64,000 bases of DNA from Desulfarculaceae bacterium (GCA_021737645.1 JAIPDO010000010.1:19551-83550); one strand, 5' to 3'; positions 28,808-39,131 are shown, counted from the first letter of the stretch. The notes: a model not told the origin generated them from the sequence alone. Numbers and translations are program-made.

Positions 28808-30124
28808 CTACCTGCCCATGCTGTGTGGCAGCCAAAAACTCAACTCCGGAATCATGAAGATGATGGCCGTGGAGACGACTTCGAAGATCACGAACCAGAA
28901 ACACCCCTTGAATATGTCGGTCAGGCTCACATCGGTGACCACTCCGGCCAGGACGTAGACGTTCAGGCCCACCGGTGGGGTGATCAGGCCGATCTCGCAG
29001 AGCTTGGTGGCCAGAATGCCGAACCACAGAGGGTCGTAGCCCAGTTGGGTGACCACCACCGGGAACATGATGGGCAGGGTGACCAGCAGCATTGAAAAGG
29101 AATCCAGCAACATGCCCAGAGGGATGTAAAGGAGCAGGAACAGTGAGACCACGGCCCAGGGCGGCACCGGAAGGGTGGCCACGTATTGCGAAACCATCTG
29201 GGGCACCTGGGCCAGGGTGAGGAAAAAGCTATAGAGGCCCGCTCCCAGGATGACGATGAACACCATGCAGGTGGTGCGCAGGGTGGAGGAGAAGCTGTCC
29301 AGCACTTCGCTGCGCATACTCCACACCGCCCGCCGGCGGATGAACATGGCCATCATGGCCACGAAGGAGCCCACCGCCGCGGCTTCGGTGGGAGTGAACC
29401 AGCCGATGTAGATGCCCCCGATGACCACCAGGAACAGCAGGGCGATGCCCCATAGCCCTTTTAGGGATGAAAAGCGCTCGCGCCAGGAAACAGACTCCGG
29501 GTCCGGGGCCAGGTCCGGGTATATGCGGCTGAGGAACAACAGGCCCAGAATGTAGATGATCACCGAGAGGATGCCGGGCAGGAAGCCGGCGAGGAGCATG
29601 GAGCCCACCGAGACGTCGGTGATGACCCCATAGAACACCAGGATGACGCTGGGCGGAATTAGGATGCCCAAGACGCCGCCCGCCGCCACCACTCCGCAGG
29701 CCAGCTTGGGGTCGTATCCGTATTTGCGCATCTCGGGCACGGCCACGTAGCCCATGGTGGCCGCCGTGGCCACGCTGGACCCGCAGCATGAGGCAAAACC
29801 GGCGCTGCCGATTATGGTGGCGATGGCCAGCCCGCCGGGGAAACGGGAAAACCACTTGCGCCCCACCCGGTACACGTCGTCGCCCAGGCCGCCGTGGTAG
29901 GCGAAGTTGCCCATGATAATGAACAGGGGCACCACCACCAGCAGATAGCTGGCCACCTGGGTATAGGGGAACACCCTCAGCTGGATCAAGGCGCTGGATA
30001 AATCTGATATGGCCGCGATGCCCAGGATTCCGGTGAGCCCCAGGGAGGCGTACACCGGCACTCCCAAGGCCAAAAAGAAAAGAACCACTGGAATGCTGGC
30101 GCAGACGGCGACTATTGGATCCAT
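28808..30124 (-). CDS. TRAP transporter large permease (DctM)
   Basis: CGSSVATAATMG, GILIPPSVILVFYGVITDVSVGSML, GLITPPVGLNVYVLAGV. Confidence 0.95.
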   Translation of the reverse strand: MDPIVAVCASIPVVLFFLALGVPVYASLGLTGILGIAAISDLSSALIQLRVFPYTQVASYLLVVVPLFIIMGNFAYHGGLGDDVYRVGRKWFSRFPGGLAIATIIGSAGFASCCGSSVATAATMGYVAVPEMRKYGYDPKLACGVVAAGGVLGILIPPSVILVFYGVITDVSVGSMLLAGFLPGILSVIIYILGLLFLSRIYPDLAPDPESVSWRERFSSLKGLWGIALLFLVVIGGIYIGWFTPTEAAAVGSFVAMMAMFIRRRAVWSMRSEVLDSFSSTLRTTCMVFIVILGAGLYSFFLTLAQVPQMVSQYVATLPVPPWAVVSLFLLLYIPLGMLLDSFSMLLVTLPIMFPVVVTQLGYDPLWFGILATKLCEIGLITPPVGLNVYVLAGVVTDVSLTDIFKGCFWFVIFEVVSTAIIFMIPELSFWLPHSMGR

Positions 30125-30201
30125 GTTAATTAATTCCTTGGCTGAGTTGACCGGCCGGACAAGGTGACGTCCGACTGCTGCCGTTTATTCATCGGCCCTG
30201 C

Positions 30202-30759
30202 TCATCCCTCGGCCCTGGCTATCGGCTCAAAGGGAAGGCGTCCGCGCAGGCGTTCTATCTCCGACCAGATGTCGATGATGAGCTGAAGACCGAGCATGTA
30301 ACAACCCAGGGGGATGAGCGATTTGATCCACCAGATAGGCATCTGCACTGATCCCCAACGGAACTCCCACATCATGATGGACTCCCAGGCTCCGATGGTG
30401 CTTTGCCAGGCCACCAGGAAGATAAAAACCAGGCAGACCGACCAGGCCAGCAGGTTCATGGCCACCAGGGATCGATTGGTCATGCGCTGCAAAAGAACGG
30501 TGACCCGAATGTGCCCCCGCTTGAACTGGGTCCAGGCCAGCCCCATGTATACGCAAATAACCAGCAGGGCCTCGTTTAGTTCGAACACGCCGGAGAGGGG
30601 GTAGTTGAACAGGTAGCGGGAAAGGGTGTCCGTGGTGGTGCTCAGGATCATCACCGCGATGGTCACCGCGGCCACAACCCCCATCACCGCGCAGAATATC
30701 CGGTAGCCCTTGGCCACTCTGGCGACGAGGGGCTCCTGTTTTTCGGGTGAATGCTGCAT
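30202..30759 (-). CDS. TRAP transporter small permease (DctQ)
   Basis: Four TM segments, RYLFNYPLSGVFELNEALLV...MGLAWTQFKRGHI; next to DctM. Confidence 0.9.
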   Translation of the reverse strand: MQHSPEKQEPLVARVAKGYRIFCAVMGVVAAVTIAVMILSTTTDTLSRYLFNYPLSGVFELNEALLVICVYMGLAWTQFKRGHIRVTVLLQRMTNRSLVAMNLLAWSVCLVFIFLVAWQSTIGAWESIMMWEFRWGSVQMPIWWIKSLIPLGCYMLGLQLIIDIWSEIERLRGRLPFEPIARAEG

Positions 30760-30878
30760 TAAAGGGTTTCCCTAACTGCAAAAGGGCAAAACGGCCTGAA
30801 CCGGTGGGCTGGAAAGCTTGGGCGGAGGCGGGAGCCATGCTCCCGCCCTCCACCGGGCGCCCGAGGGACGGCGCGAGA

Positions 30879-32003
30879 TCACTTGCCGTATTTCTCCTGA
30901 TAAAGCTCCCAGGCGTTTTTCAGCTTGCCCGGGTACTTCTTGATCAAGGCATCGACCTTGGCCTGGAAGGCCACGCCGTCAAACTTCATGGGCTTGGCGA
31001 TGGTGTTGATCCATACGTCGATCTGGGCCGGCTGCACCATGGCCTTGGCCTTGGCTATCTCCGCCGGGGACCAGGAGGAGAACTTGGCCCCCTTCTTGAC
31101 CATTACGTCCACGCTTTCGGCCATGAGCTTGGAGTAGAGCTCCAGGTACTTCCAGTTGTAGATGTCGGCCACCACGCCATTGATGATCTCTTTGAGGTCA
31201 TCGGGAAGCGACCGCCACAGCTTGCGGTTCATCACCACGGTAGAGGGAGCATGGGCTCCGGCCCCACCCTCGACGATGTAGGGGGCCTGCTCGTTGAGCT
31301 TCATTTTTTCCGCGGTGATGAAGGCGAAGGCAAAAGCGCCGTCGAGAATCCCGCGCTCCAGGGAGGTGTAGACCTCGCCTGCCACGATGGGCATGCCTCG
31401 GCCGCCCAGGCGGTTCACCGTGTCCGCCCCGATGCCGTAGCCGCGCACCTTGCGGCCCTTGAGGGAGGCCACGTCCGGCAAGGGTTTTTTCATGATAAAG
31501 GGGCAATAACCCCAGTTGGTGAAGTACAGGACGTGGGAGTTGTTGCGCTGCTCCCATTCCTTGCGCAACTCCGGAGTGCTTTCGTACATCTCGCGGCAGA
31601 CATGAAGCAGGGAGTCGGCCCGGTCGCAGCCCCGGTAGTACCATTCCAGGCCCCGGCTCAGGGGAACGTCGGAGGGGTAGTATCCATAGGCGATGAGGGA
31701 AAGTTCGGACAGGCCGTTGCGCACCGCCGGGAGGTGCTCGCCCACCTTGTGCAGGGAGCCGGACCAGAATTTCTTGATCTTGATGCGGCCGTTGCTGCGC
31801 TTGACCACCTCGTCCACGAACCAGTTGTCCAACTGAGCCGTCTCGGCGCTGGCGCCGATGTAGCAGTCGTACTTCATGGTGTAGACGCCCTTTTTGTCGG
31901 CCGCCAAGGCGCTCAACCCGGGCATAAAGGTAAGTCCGGCGCCGACCACCGCGCCGCCCAGCACGCTATGTTTCAAAAATTCACGTCTGGATACCCGCTT
32001 CAT
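30879..32003 (-). CDS. TRAP substrate-binding protein (DctP) with Tat-like signal
   Basis: MKRVSRREFLKHSVLGGAVVGAGLTFMPGLSALA; DctP core SEDGR-type region and RKVRGYGIGADTV. Confidence 0.9.
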   Translation of the reverse strand: MKRVSRREFLKHSVLGGAVVGAGLTFMPGLSALAADKKGVYTMKYDCYIGASAETAQLDNWFVDEVVKRSNGRIKIKKFWSGSLHKVGEHLPAVRNGLSELSLIAYGYYPSDVPLSRGLEWYYRGCDRADSLLHVCREMYESTPELRKEWEQRNNSHVLYFTNWGYCPFIMKKPLPDVASLKGRKVRGYGIGADTVNRLGGRGMPIVAGEVYTSLERGILDGAFAFAFITAEKMKLNEQAPYIVEGGAGAHAPSTVVMNRKLWRSLPDDLKEIINGVVADIYNWKYLELYSKLMAESVDVMVKKGAKFSSWSPAEIAKAKAMVQPAQIDVWINTIAKPMKFDGVAFQAKVDALIKKYPGKLKNAWELYQEKYGK

Positions 32004-32109
32004 AATTCCCTCCTTCAAAAAAAGATTGGTTGCTCCACTTTTGGCCTGCGATACCCCAGGGCAGGCCGGACAAAGCAACGGACAACCGCTCAACCTCCTG
32101 AAAATTTGT

Positions 32110-32196
32110 GTCGGTTACTTTCTATAAAACGGCGAACCCACAGGTAAATCCCCCTAAAGGGTGAAAAGGGCTTCACCTTAAAGGGTGATGTGTCTG
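32110..32196 (-). promoter_or_regulatory. Promoter plus tandem operator, copy 1 (upstream of TRAP/CoA-ligase operon)
   Basis: Minus strand: ATCACCCTTTAAGGTGAAGCCCTTTTCACCCTTTAGGGGGATTTACC-N16-TATAGA. Near-identical to copy 2. Confidence 0.75.
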
Positions 32197-32393
32197 TCGA
32201 AAAAACTCGGGAGAAATTTTTTGACCGAGATGGATCTCATGCTCGGCAAGGGGAAAGTCGTCCATCGTCCTGGAGGGGTTCAGGGATGAGTGGAGCACCA
32301 CTGCGCTACAGTGTTGTCAAAGACAAGCGCCGATCTCAACTAAAGCTTATAAAAAAGTTAGGGCATGGCCGACATGCGGCCATGCCCCTGTAA

Positions 32394-33347
32394 TTAAATA
32401 GAGGAAGCGAGAGAACGCAATTCGGCATTAAAGCGCGCGGGGCTCTCCCAAAATGGAGCGTGCCCTACCTCGGGATAACGGGAAATACGCGCATGGGGGA
32501 TTTTTGCCTTATGATGTTCAGCCATTTCCATCAAGACGAGTGAGTCGTTTTCACCTTGAGTAAGCAATACTGGTTTTTTGATTTTGGCGAGAATGTCGTC
32601 GTTTTCAATGCTACGGCTGAACAGCCCGACGCGCACATAAGGGGGAACAATGGTGTTGTAGCCCAGGAAGAAATAGAAGTCTTCCATGGTAGGCTCCTTG
32701 TGGAACCATAGGCGTATGAACTTCTGTAGGGTGGCGGCGCTTTCTTCAGCATTGTCAGAGAACAATCCTTCAGCCAAGGCAATAAAATCTTGACCCAGGA
32801 AAGGGAAAACCGGCTCGCCAAGCTTGGAGACGCCACCGACAAAGTTGAGCCCACCTATGTGCTCTTCCCCATAATGACGTAGGTAGTCACAAAGGATTTC
32901 ACCGCCATAGGACCAACCGATCAATATAGGTTGGTCCAATCCGAGTTCGCTTATGACGGCTTGAACATCATCTGCCCAAAGCTTTGTGTCGCCATATGCG
33001 TCTTTAGGCTTTTCGGAAAGGCCGTGCCCGCGGATATCCATGGCAACTAGTCGAAAATCATTCGCCAGGTCGGACTCCATTTGCTTTTTCCAGCAATGGG
33101 TGCATTGGGATAATCCGTGAAGAAAGAGTATAGGCTTGCCTTGTGGATTGCCTGTCTCTACAACGTGAAGTTTAATACCTCCACCGCCTGTAACGGTTTG
33201 CGATTTCAATTTGCATCCCTCCTGTGTGCAATAAGAACCCCAGCCTGGTAATCCGTAATTTATAGGCAAATCCCGCTGCATCGTTTGCCACGCCAGTCTT
33301 CGGAAACCAGCCTCTTGATATGCGCTTACCGGCGGCCTCGTTTTCAC
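32394..33347 (-). CDS. Alpha/beta hydrolase
   Basis: FLHGLSQCTHCWKKQ, nucleophile elbow IGWSYGGE, RYPEVGHAPFWESP; start codon uncertain. Confidence 0.88.
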   Translation of the reverse strand: MKTRPPVSAYQEAGFRRLAWQTMQRDLPINYGLPGWGSYCTQEGCKLKSQTVTGGGGIKLHVVETGNPQGKPILFLHGLSQCTHCWKKQMESDLANDFRLVAMDIRGHGLSEKPKDAYGDTKLWADDVQAVISELGLDQPILIGWSYGGEILCDYLRHYGEEHIGGLNFVGGVSKLGEPVFPFLGQDFIALAEGLFSDNAEESAATLQKFIRLWFHKEPTMEDFYFFLGYNTIVPPYVRVGLFSRSIENDDILAKIKKPVLLTQGENDSLVLMEMAEHHKAKIPHARISRYPEVGHAPFWESPARFNAELRSLASSI

Positions 33348-33435
33348 GATTCGGACAAGCCCCGTTTTGTCCTCGACGCTCCTTGAACTGACAGGCCAGG
33401 GTCAGGCAGGGCATTAGCCTATCGCAGTAAGCAGC

Positions 33436-33520
33436 ACTATTTTTGTATAAAATGGCGAGTAAAGAGGTAAATCCCCCTAAAGGGTGAAAAGAACTTCACC
33501 TTAAAGGGTGATGCGTCAGC
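33436..33520 (-). promoter_or_regulatory. Promoter plus tandem operator, copy 2 (upstream of alpha/beta hydrolase)
   Basis: Minus strand: ATCACCCTTTAAGGTGAAGTTCTTTTCACCCTTTAGGGGGATTTACC-N16-TATACA. Confidence 0.75.
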
Positions 33521-33685
33521 AGTTGGCTTTATGCTAGGTTGATTGTCCGTTGGGATGCTCTTGCGGATTAGGCTAAGCGACCGGCCAGAACCCGCGCAGT
33601 CTAAACCCCTGGCGGCTATTTATGGACGTCCCATGCATTATATCCAGGGAAAGACAACCAGTTAAGCTGCCCTCCATTGAATACC

Positions 33686-35338
33686 ATGCCTAAAAACCTT
33701 CCCCCAGGCCCTGTGGGCAATGGCTCTCCGGAGCGCGAGCATCCCATGCTTCTTGCGCTTTTGATCGCCAATAGAGAAAAGCTGCTGGAGGAGTTGCGTC
33801 GCCGGCTGGAGGGATGCCTGCCGTCTGAATACTATTTCATGATCCTATTCAACCCCAAGGGCCGCCAACGCACCCGAAAATACTTTGATGCGTTTTTCAG
33901 GGCCCTAGGCGGGGATCTGGCCTCGTTCATAAAAGACCAGGAGCTGATCGGTTATAAAAGAGCTGTCGAGGGGTACCCCTTGGAAGGCGTTTTGGGATTC
34001 ACCCTCAGCTTTAAAAGCGTACTTTGGGATTTCATCGGCAAGCACAACCGCGACGCTCTCAGCGAAGATCAGCGCATATCGGTTGACGAGGTTTTTTACC
34101 TGCACAGCATTCTGGACCAATCATATTATTCCCTGAGCCGCTCCTTCATAATCACCCGCGACGAAATCATCAACAAGCGGCGCAAGCAACTGCACGAACT
34201 GCACGTCTTCGCCGGCGAGGTCGTCTCCATCTTCGATGAACAATTGCTTTGGGAGCCGGTGATGCGGGGAGTGGAAAGCCTCTTCGGCCTGCGGGTGCAG
34301 GTGATACTGGAGCCACGCGACACCTATTCCCTGGCACCCCCGGAGACCCCCAGGACTCTGGGCTCGCCGCTTAAAAACCCCTTGGCCAAAGAGCTCGTCT
34401 GCTTGGCGCGGGACAAGAACCAGGCCTTGGCGGCCACCCCGTCAAAAAGCTTTGTCTCTTTTGAGGACCGGGCTAGCCAGGATGATTATTTGTGCGTATG
34501 CCTTCCGGTGCCCAGCCACTCTCGCCAGGGGAAGGTGCTTTTGCTGTTGCACGATCAAGGGGAGCCATTCACCTTTGAGCGCTTTGACAGAAACCTTTTG
34601 TCCCAGTTCGTCTATTTCACCGGCTCGGTCCTAGTCAACTGCAGCATGGTGTCGGAGTTGGCCGAAAAGCGTGAATACCTCTCCAGCCTGACCTCCACCC
34701 TGTTTACGATTCAAGAGAACGAGCGCAAGCGCATCGCAGCCGACATTCACGACGTTCTAACTCAGGCCCTCAGCGGCATCGGTTTTAAGCTGATCCTGTG
34801 CCAAGAACTCATGGACAAGCAGCCGCAGCGTCTGGGTGAGGAACTGACCCGCCTGGTGCACAACGTCAACGAGGCCCTGCGGCACTCGCGGCATCTTGTA
34901 AGCAATCTGCGGCCCACCATCCTGGACAACTTGGGCATAGTGGCTGCTCTGAACAAAACCGTAAACGATTTTGAAGAAAGCTCCGGGGTGGATATAGAGT
35001 TCAGCTCTCCACCTCACATAGACCTGCCTACCGGTGCGGACATATCCATTTTTCGTATTCTGCAAGAGTCGCTGCACAACATCATGAAGCACGCCAATGC
35101 CAACCAAGTCCGGGTGGACCTCACCGTGCGGCCGGATCGAAAATTGGAAATGCTCATCGATGATGACGGCGACGGCTTTGATCCCCGCCGGCGGGTCAGC
35201 GGCCTGGGGTTGATGTTGATGAGGGAACGTGCGGTCAACTTGGGTGGTGAAATGCACCTGAAGTCATCACCCGGCAACGGAACCATCATAAAAATTGTGC
35301 TTCCCGTGGGCGGAGACAGACGCAATGGTCCCGATTAG
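33686..35338 (+). CDS. Soluble NarX-like sensor histidine kinase (HisKA_3, GAF-like)
   Basis: ENERKRIAADIHDVLTQALSGIGFKL (HisKA_3 H-box), HATPase NIMKHANANQVRVDL...DDDGDGFDP; no clear TM segment. Confidence 0.88.
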   Translation: MPKNLPPGPVGNGSPEREHPMLLALLIANREKLLEELRRRLEGCLPSEYYFMILFNPKGRQRTRKYFDAFFRALGGDLASFIKDQELIGYKRAVEGYPLEGVLGFTLSFKSVLWDFIGKHNRDALSEDQRISVDEVFYLHSILDQSYYSLSRSFIITRDEIINKRRKQLHELHVFAGEVVSIFDEQLLWEPVMRGVESLFGLRVQVILEPRDTYSLAPPETPRTLGSPLKNPLAKELVCLARDKNQALAATPSKSFVSFEDRASQDDYLCVCLPVPSHSRQGKVLLLLHDQGEPFTFERFDRNLLSQFVYFTGSVLVNCSMVSELAEKREYLSSLTSTLFTIQENERKRIAADIHDVLTQALSGIGFKLILCQELMDKQPQRLGEELTRLVHNVNEALRHSRHLVSNLRPTILDNLGIVAALNKTVNDFEESSGVDIEFSSPPHIDLPTGADISIFRILQESLHNIMKHANANQVRVDLTVRPDRKLEMLIDDDGDGFDPRRRVSGLGLMLMRERAVNLGGEMHLKSSPGNGTIIKIVLPVGGDRRNGPD

Positions 35339-35984
35339 AGTATTGATAGTTGACGACCACAGCATCGTACGCGAAGGGCTCAAAGCTCTACTGGAATTGG
35401 AGCCTGACATATGCGTGGTGGATGAGTCCAACAACGCCATGGACGCCATGAGAAAGGCAGAGCAGTGTTCTCCGGACTTGGTGCTTATGGATCTCAAGAT
35501 GCCCGGCCTTTCGGGCATTGAGGCTTGCCGCCTTATCAAGAAAAACAGCCCTCACATAAAAGTGGTGTTGTTGACCAACTACGAGGACAAGGAGTTCGTG
35601 CACGAGGCGCTGAATGCCCAGGCCGACGGATATGTGCTCAAGAATGTTAAAAAGGGCGACCTGGCCATGATAATCAAGACCACCATGCAGGGCGGGGCTT
35701 ACCTGGACCCCATGGTGACCCGCAAGGCGTTGGACCGCCTTGCCGCCTGTAGTGATGATGACTCACCCCCAGCGGACCAGCCCAAGCTGACGCAAAGAGA
35801 GCTACAGATTCTCCTGGAGGTGGTAAGCGGAGCCAGCAACAAAGAGATCGCCCAGCACATCAACCTGTCCCTGGACACGGTCAAGAGCCATTTGAAAAAT
35901 ATCTATGGCAAGTTGGGAGTGCGCAGCCGATCACAAGCGATCAAAGTGGCCTTGGAGCTCAAGCTGATAAGCATGCCTATGTGA
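35325..35984 (+). CDS. NarL/LuxR-type response regulator
   Basis: IRVLIVDDHSIVREGLKALL, LTQRELQILLEVVSGASNKEIAQHINLSLDTVKSHLKNIYGKLGVRSRSQAI; overlaps kinase 3' end. Confidence 0.95.
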   Translation: MVPIRVLIVDDHSIVREGLKALLELEPDICVVDESNNAMDAMRKAEQCSPDLVLMDLKMPGLSGIEACRLIKKNSPHIKVVLLTNYEDKEFVHEALNAQADGYVLKNVKKGDLAMIIKTTMQGGAYLDPMVTRKALDRLAACSDDDSPPADQPKLTQRELQILLEVVSGASNKEIAQHINLSLDTVKSHLKNIYGKLGVRSRSQAIKVALELKLISMPM

Positions 35985-36649
35985 CCCAAAGGCCGGCGCT
36001 CACCCGTGTTTTCGTGACCAGGAAAATGCAACGTCACCTCCCGCCTCTCTCTTGAAACCTACCCGCCTAACAAAGTGTCCATTGAAGCTGGGCAGGGTCA
36101 CGCCCGAGTCGCCCGCTATCTAATTCAGCGTTCTAAGGAGCTGTCTAACAACGGTTCAAATCGGGACAGGAAGAATTTACATTCCGTGTTCGAGTGGGGT
36201 CATAAGTTCCTCCCCCCCTGCCCCAACCCTGTAGCTACTATTCCGGCCTTACCGCATAAGACAAGACAGCTATACACGCCCTGCAGGCAAGATGTATTGA
36301 GGGTCATGGAGTCCGTCCCTGCGGGTCACATACCAGCGATACAGCTTGACCCTGCAAAGTCCTAGTTAGATCATGTTTTCTGGAAAACTAATTAGGAGGT
36401 CGCTGCTGTCAGCGCGATTCAGGCAGTTTGCAACCAGCTCTCGGTTCGCCAATCCTGGTGGCGGCCCACTTGGGTCTTGTAGGCAAGCCTCCAGAATGCT
36501 GGTTACGCGGGAGAGTTCCGCTGCCCTTTGGTACATTGATCGGGGGCAGCTCAAGGGTAAGCATCTCAGTTGAGAGAAGGACTCTATTGGAAAAAGCCAA
36601 TCTCGCCCGAACGCTTTGACGACGTGCAACGATTAAGGCATAGCCATCT

Positions 36650-37420
36650 TCACAATACCCCGTATCCCATGCTTCGCGATACTTCCTTCGCCCCCTTTCG
36701 TATGATCACGGCCAACTCGTCCTGCTTAAGCGGGGTGATGCGCGAAATAGGCACCGAAATACTCATGGCCGCAATAACCTTGCCGGTCTGGTTGTATATG
36801 GGGGCCGAGACGCACCTGACGTCGGTGTTGGATTCACAATCGTCGTAGGACAGGCCCCGCTTGCGGATGACCGTCAGCTCGTGCTTGAGCTGGGCCAAGG
36901 AGACAATGCTGTTCTCGGTCATCCTTTCTAGCTGTACCCGGCCGTGGTAGAGTTCGTCGATCTCCTGGTCGGACAGGCCGGAAAGCATCATCTTGCCCAC
37001 GGCGGTGCAATGAGCCGGCAGCCGAGAGCCCACCCGCGAGATCAGGCGCACCATCTTGGAGCAGTCCACCTTGGCCACGAATACCGCCTCGGTTCCGTCC
37101 AGGATGGCCATCTGCACCGTCTCGTCGCAATTGGCCACGATCTCCTCGGCCACCTTGCGCCCCTCGCTAATCAAATCCATCTTGGCCGCGTAGACGTTGC
37201 CCAGCTCCAAGACCTTGGGGCCCAGAAACACCTTGTTGAAATGCTTCACATCCCGCCGCAGATAGCCGACGTGCAGCAAGGTGTTCACCAGCTCGTGAGC
37301 GGTGGTGCGCGGCAAGCCCAGGCGCTCGACAATCTCCGGGACCGACAGAGGGCACTGCTCAGCCAGAAAAAGCTCCAGAACGTTGAGGGCTCGGGCTACC
37401 GACGGAATTACGCGCGGCAA
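36650..37420 (-). CDS. IclR-family transcriptional regulator
   Basis: SVARALNVLELFLAEQCPLSVPEIVERLGLPRTTAHELVNTL; effector domain GSRLPAHCTAVGKMMLSGLSD; TTG start. Confidence 0.93.
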   Translation of the reverse strand: MPRVIPSVARALNVLELFLAEQCPLSVPEIVERLGLPRTTAHELVNTLLHVGYLRRDVKHFNKVFLGPKVLELGNVYAAKMDLISEGRKVAEEIVANCDETVQMAILDGTEAVFVAKVDCSKMVRLISRVGSRLPAHCTAVGKMMLSGLSDQEIDELYHGRVQLERMTENSIVSLAQLKHELTVIRKRGLSYDDCESNTDVRCVSAPIYNQTGKVIAAMSISVPISRITPLKQDELAVIIRKGAKEVSRSMGYGVL

Positions 37421-37689
37421 TTATCCATCCATTTCAAGTAGATGTTCCGGGCAAACGGTAAGGCAACCATAGCAGACCACCGTATCCCAGTAAAACACGG
37501 TCCAATCCGAAATGTCAAGCATTATGCGAAATACCGAACTGAATTTGTCATTCGGATCTATAGCAATAAATGCGGTAAATCAAGCAGATTGTTGTTTACA
37601 CTCGATTGCTGGATTTGCTATTTTGTCTGAAATGCGGGGCAACGTTCATAATCCCGAACAATAGCCAGCCAGTGGTGGCACGGGCCGGC

Positions 37690-37896
37690 CAACTCTGCCG
37701 CGTGTTTGCGCTTTGCGAGGTCTTTGACGGTAGAACTTGGAGACTCAGCCCCATGCCGGAAAAGGGGCCCGTAAAGCCTTACCTGGAGGTGCAAGGCAGG
37801 TTCAAGGCCTTGGGGCCCGAGACCAAGGCGGAGTTTCAGCGAAACGTGGACAGGAGTTGGCAGAGCCTGACCCGAAAATGCGACATTGCCGTGTGA
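37690..37896 (+). pseudogene. 3' remnant of a 2-oxoacid:ferredoxin oxidoreductase beta-subunit gene
   Basis: FALCEVFDGRTWRLSPMPEKGPVKPYLEVQGRFKALGPETKAEFQRNVDRSWQSL resembles the PorB/VorB/IorB C-terminus; no thiamine-binding part upstream. Confidence 0.6.
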
Positions 37897-38012
37897 TCCG
37901 GAAAAGTTATCTTCTTTGCTCGCCCATCTTGGTTAAAAGCTTCCCGGTCAAAGGTTAACGGAAAACGGACAACCGCAACAAAAGGAACGAAAACCAAAAA
38001 GGGGAGGAGCAA

Positions 38013-39083
38013 ATGGCAACCAAAAAGACAATCAGGGGCTTTGGGGTGTTGGCCATGGCGGTGGCCGCCTTGTTATTGACGGGCTCACCGAGGGCGATCG
38101 CGGCCGACGAGGTCATCAAGATGACCATGGCTCACGCCGACGTGGCCGACCCCACCCAGTACGTGCACGCGGGCGCGGTGGCTTTCAAGGAGTACGTGGA
38201 GAAGGCCTCCAACGGCAATATCCAGGTGACCATCAGCGCGGGCGGCGCCCTGGGCAACACTGCCTCGCTGCAAGAGATGACCATGACCGGTGAGGTGCAG
38301 GCTTCCACCTCCCACACCGAAGGCACTATCGCCATCATCTATCCTAACATCCAGTGCCTTTCCATCCCGTATCTGTTCCAGAACGTGGACCAGGCCCTGG
38401 AGGTCTTCCGGGGTAAATTCGGTCAGGCGCTGTTCGAGGACATGCGCAAGCAGACCGGCATCCGGGTGATCGGCATCTGGGACAACGGCGGCTTCCGCAA
38501 CTTCACCAACAACAAGCGCGAGGTTCGCACTCCCAAGGACATGAAAGGCCTGACTATCCGCACCATGGACAACCCTGCCCACATGGAGATCGTGCGCTCC
38601 CTGGGGGCCAAGCCCATTCCAATCTCTTGGGCCGAGCTATACACCGCCCTGCAGACCGGCGTGGTGGATGGTGAGGAAAACTCGATCCCCACCTTCCTTT
38701 TGGGTTCCCTGCAAGAGGTGCAGAAGTATATGGTTATGGACGGCCACGTCTATAGCCAGCTGCACATGTTCGTCAACGACAAGTGGTTCAACGGCCTGCC
38801 CAAGAAGTATCAGGAGATCATCCTGCAGGGCGGCCAGGCGGCGGGTTACGCCGGCCAGCGGGCCAACCGGGTCTACCGCGACATCGGCCGGGGGATCTGC
38901 ATCAAAGCGGGAGTGCAGTTCTATGACCCAACTCCGGCTGAGATCGCTCAATTCAAGGCTCTGGCACAACCGCCGGTAACCAAGTTCATCCGCGAGAAGG
39001 GTGTCAAGGACCCCAAGTGGGTGGACGATATCCTGGTGGCCTCAGACCAGGCCCTGATCAAGCTGGGTTACAAGAAGAAGTAA
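38013..39083 (+). CDS. TRAP substrate-binding protein (DctP)
   Basis: Signal peptide; KMTMAHADVADPTQYVHAGAVAFKEYVEKASNGNIQVTI...RVIGIWDNGGFRNFTNNKREVRTPKDMKGLTIRTMDNP. Confidence 0.95.
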   Translation: MATKKTIRGFGVLAMAVAALLLTGSPRAIAADEVIKMTMAHADVADPTQYVHAGAVAFKEYVEKASNGNIQVTISAGGALGNTASLQEMTMTGEVQASTSHTEGTIAIIYPNIQCLSIPYLFQNVDQALEVFRGKFGQALFEDMRKQTGIRVIGIWDNGGFRNFTNNKREVRTPKDMKGLTIRTMDNPAHMEIVRSLGAKPIPISWAELYTALQTGVVDGEENSIPTFLLGSLQEVQKYMVMDGHVYSQLHMFVNDKWFNGLPKKYQEIILQGGQAAGYAGQRANRVYRDIGRGICIKAGVQFYDPTPAEIAQFKALAQPPVTKFIREKGVKDPKWVDDILVASDQALIKLGYKKK

Positions 39084-39092
39084 TCGGTATCC

Positions 39093-39131
39093 GGTTTGCC
39101 CGGCCCTGCCGAACGCTCGGCCGGGCAAACC
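39093..39131 (+). terminator. Intra-operon hairpin between dctP-like and dctQ-like genes
   Basis: GGTTTGCCCGGCC - 13 nt loop - GGCCGGGCAAACC, 13-bp perfect stem, no T-tract. Confidence 0.7.

Noticed and set aside
36000-36640. Several short ORFs between the response regulator and IclR gene
   Set aside because: No domain, no clear ribosome-binding sites, and conflicting frames; treated as intergenic.
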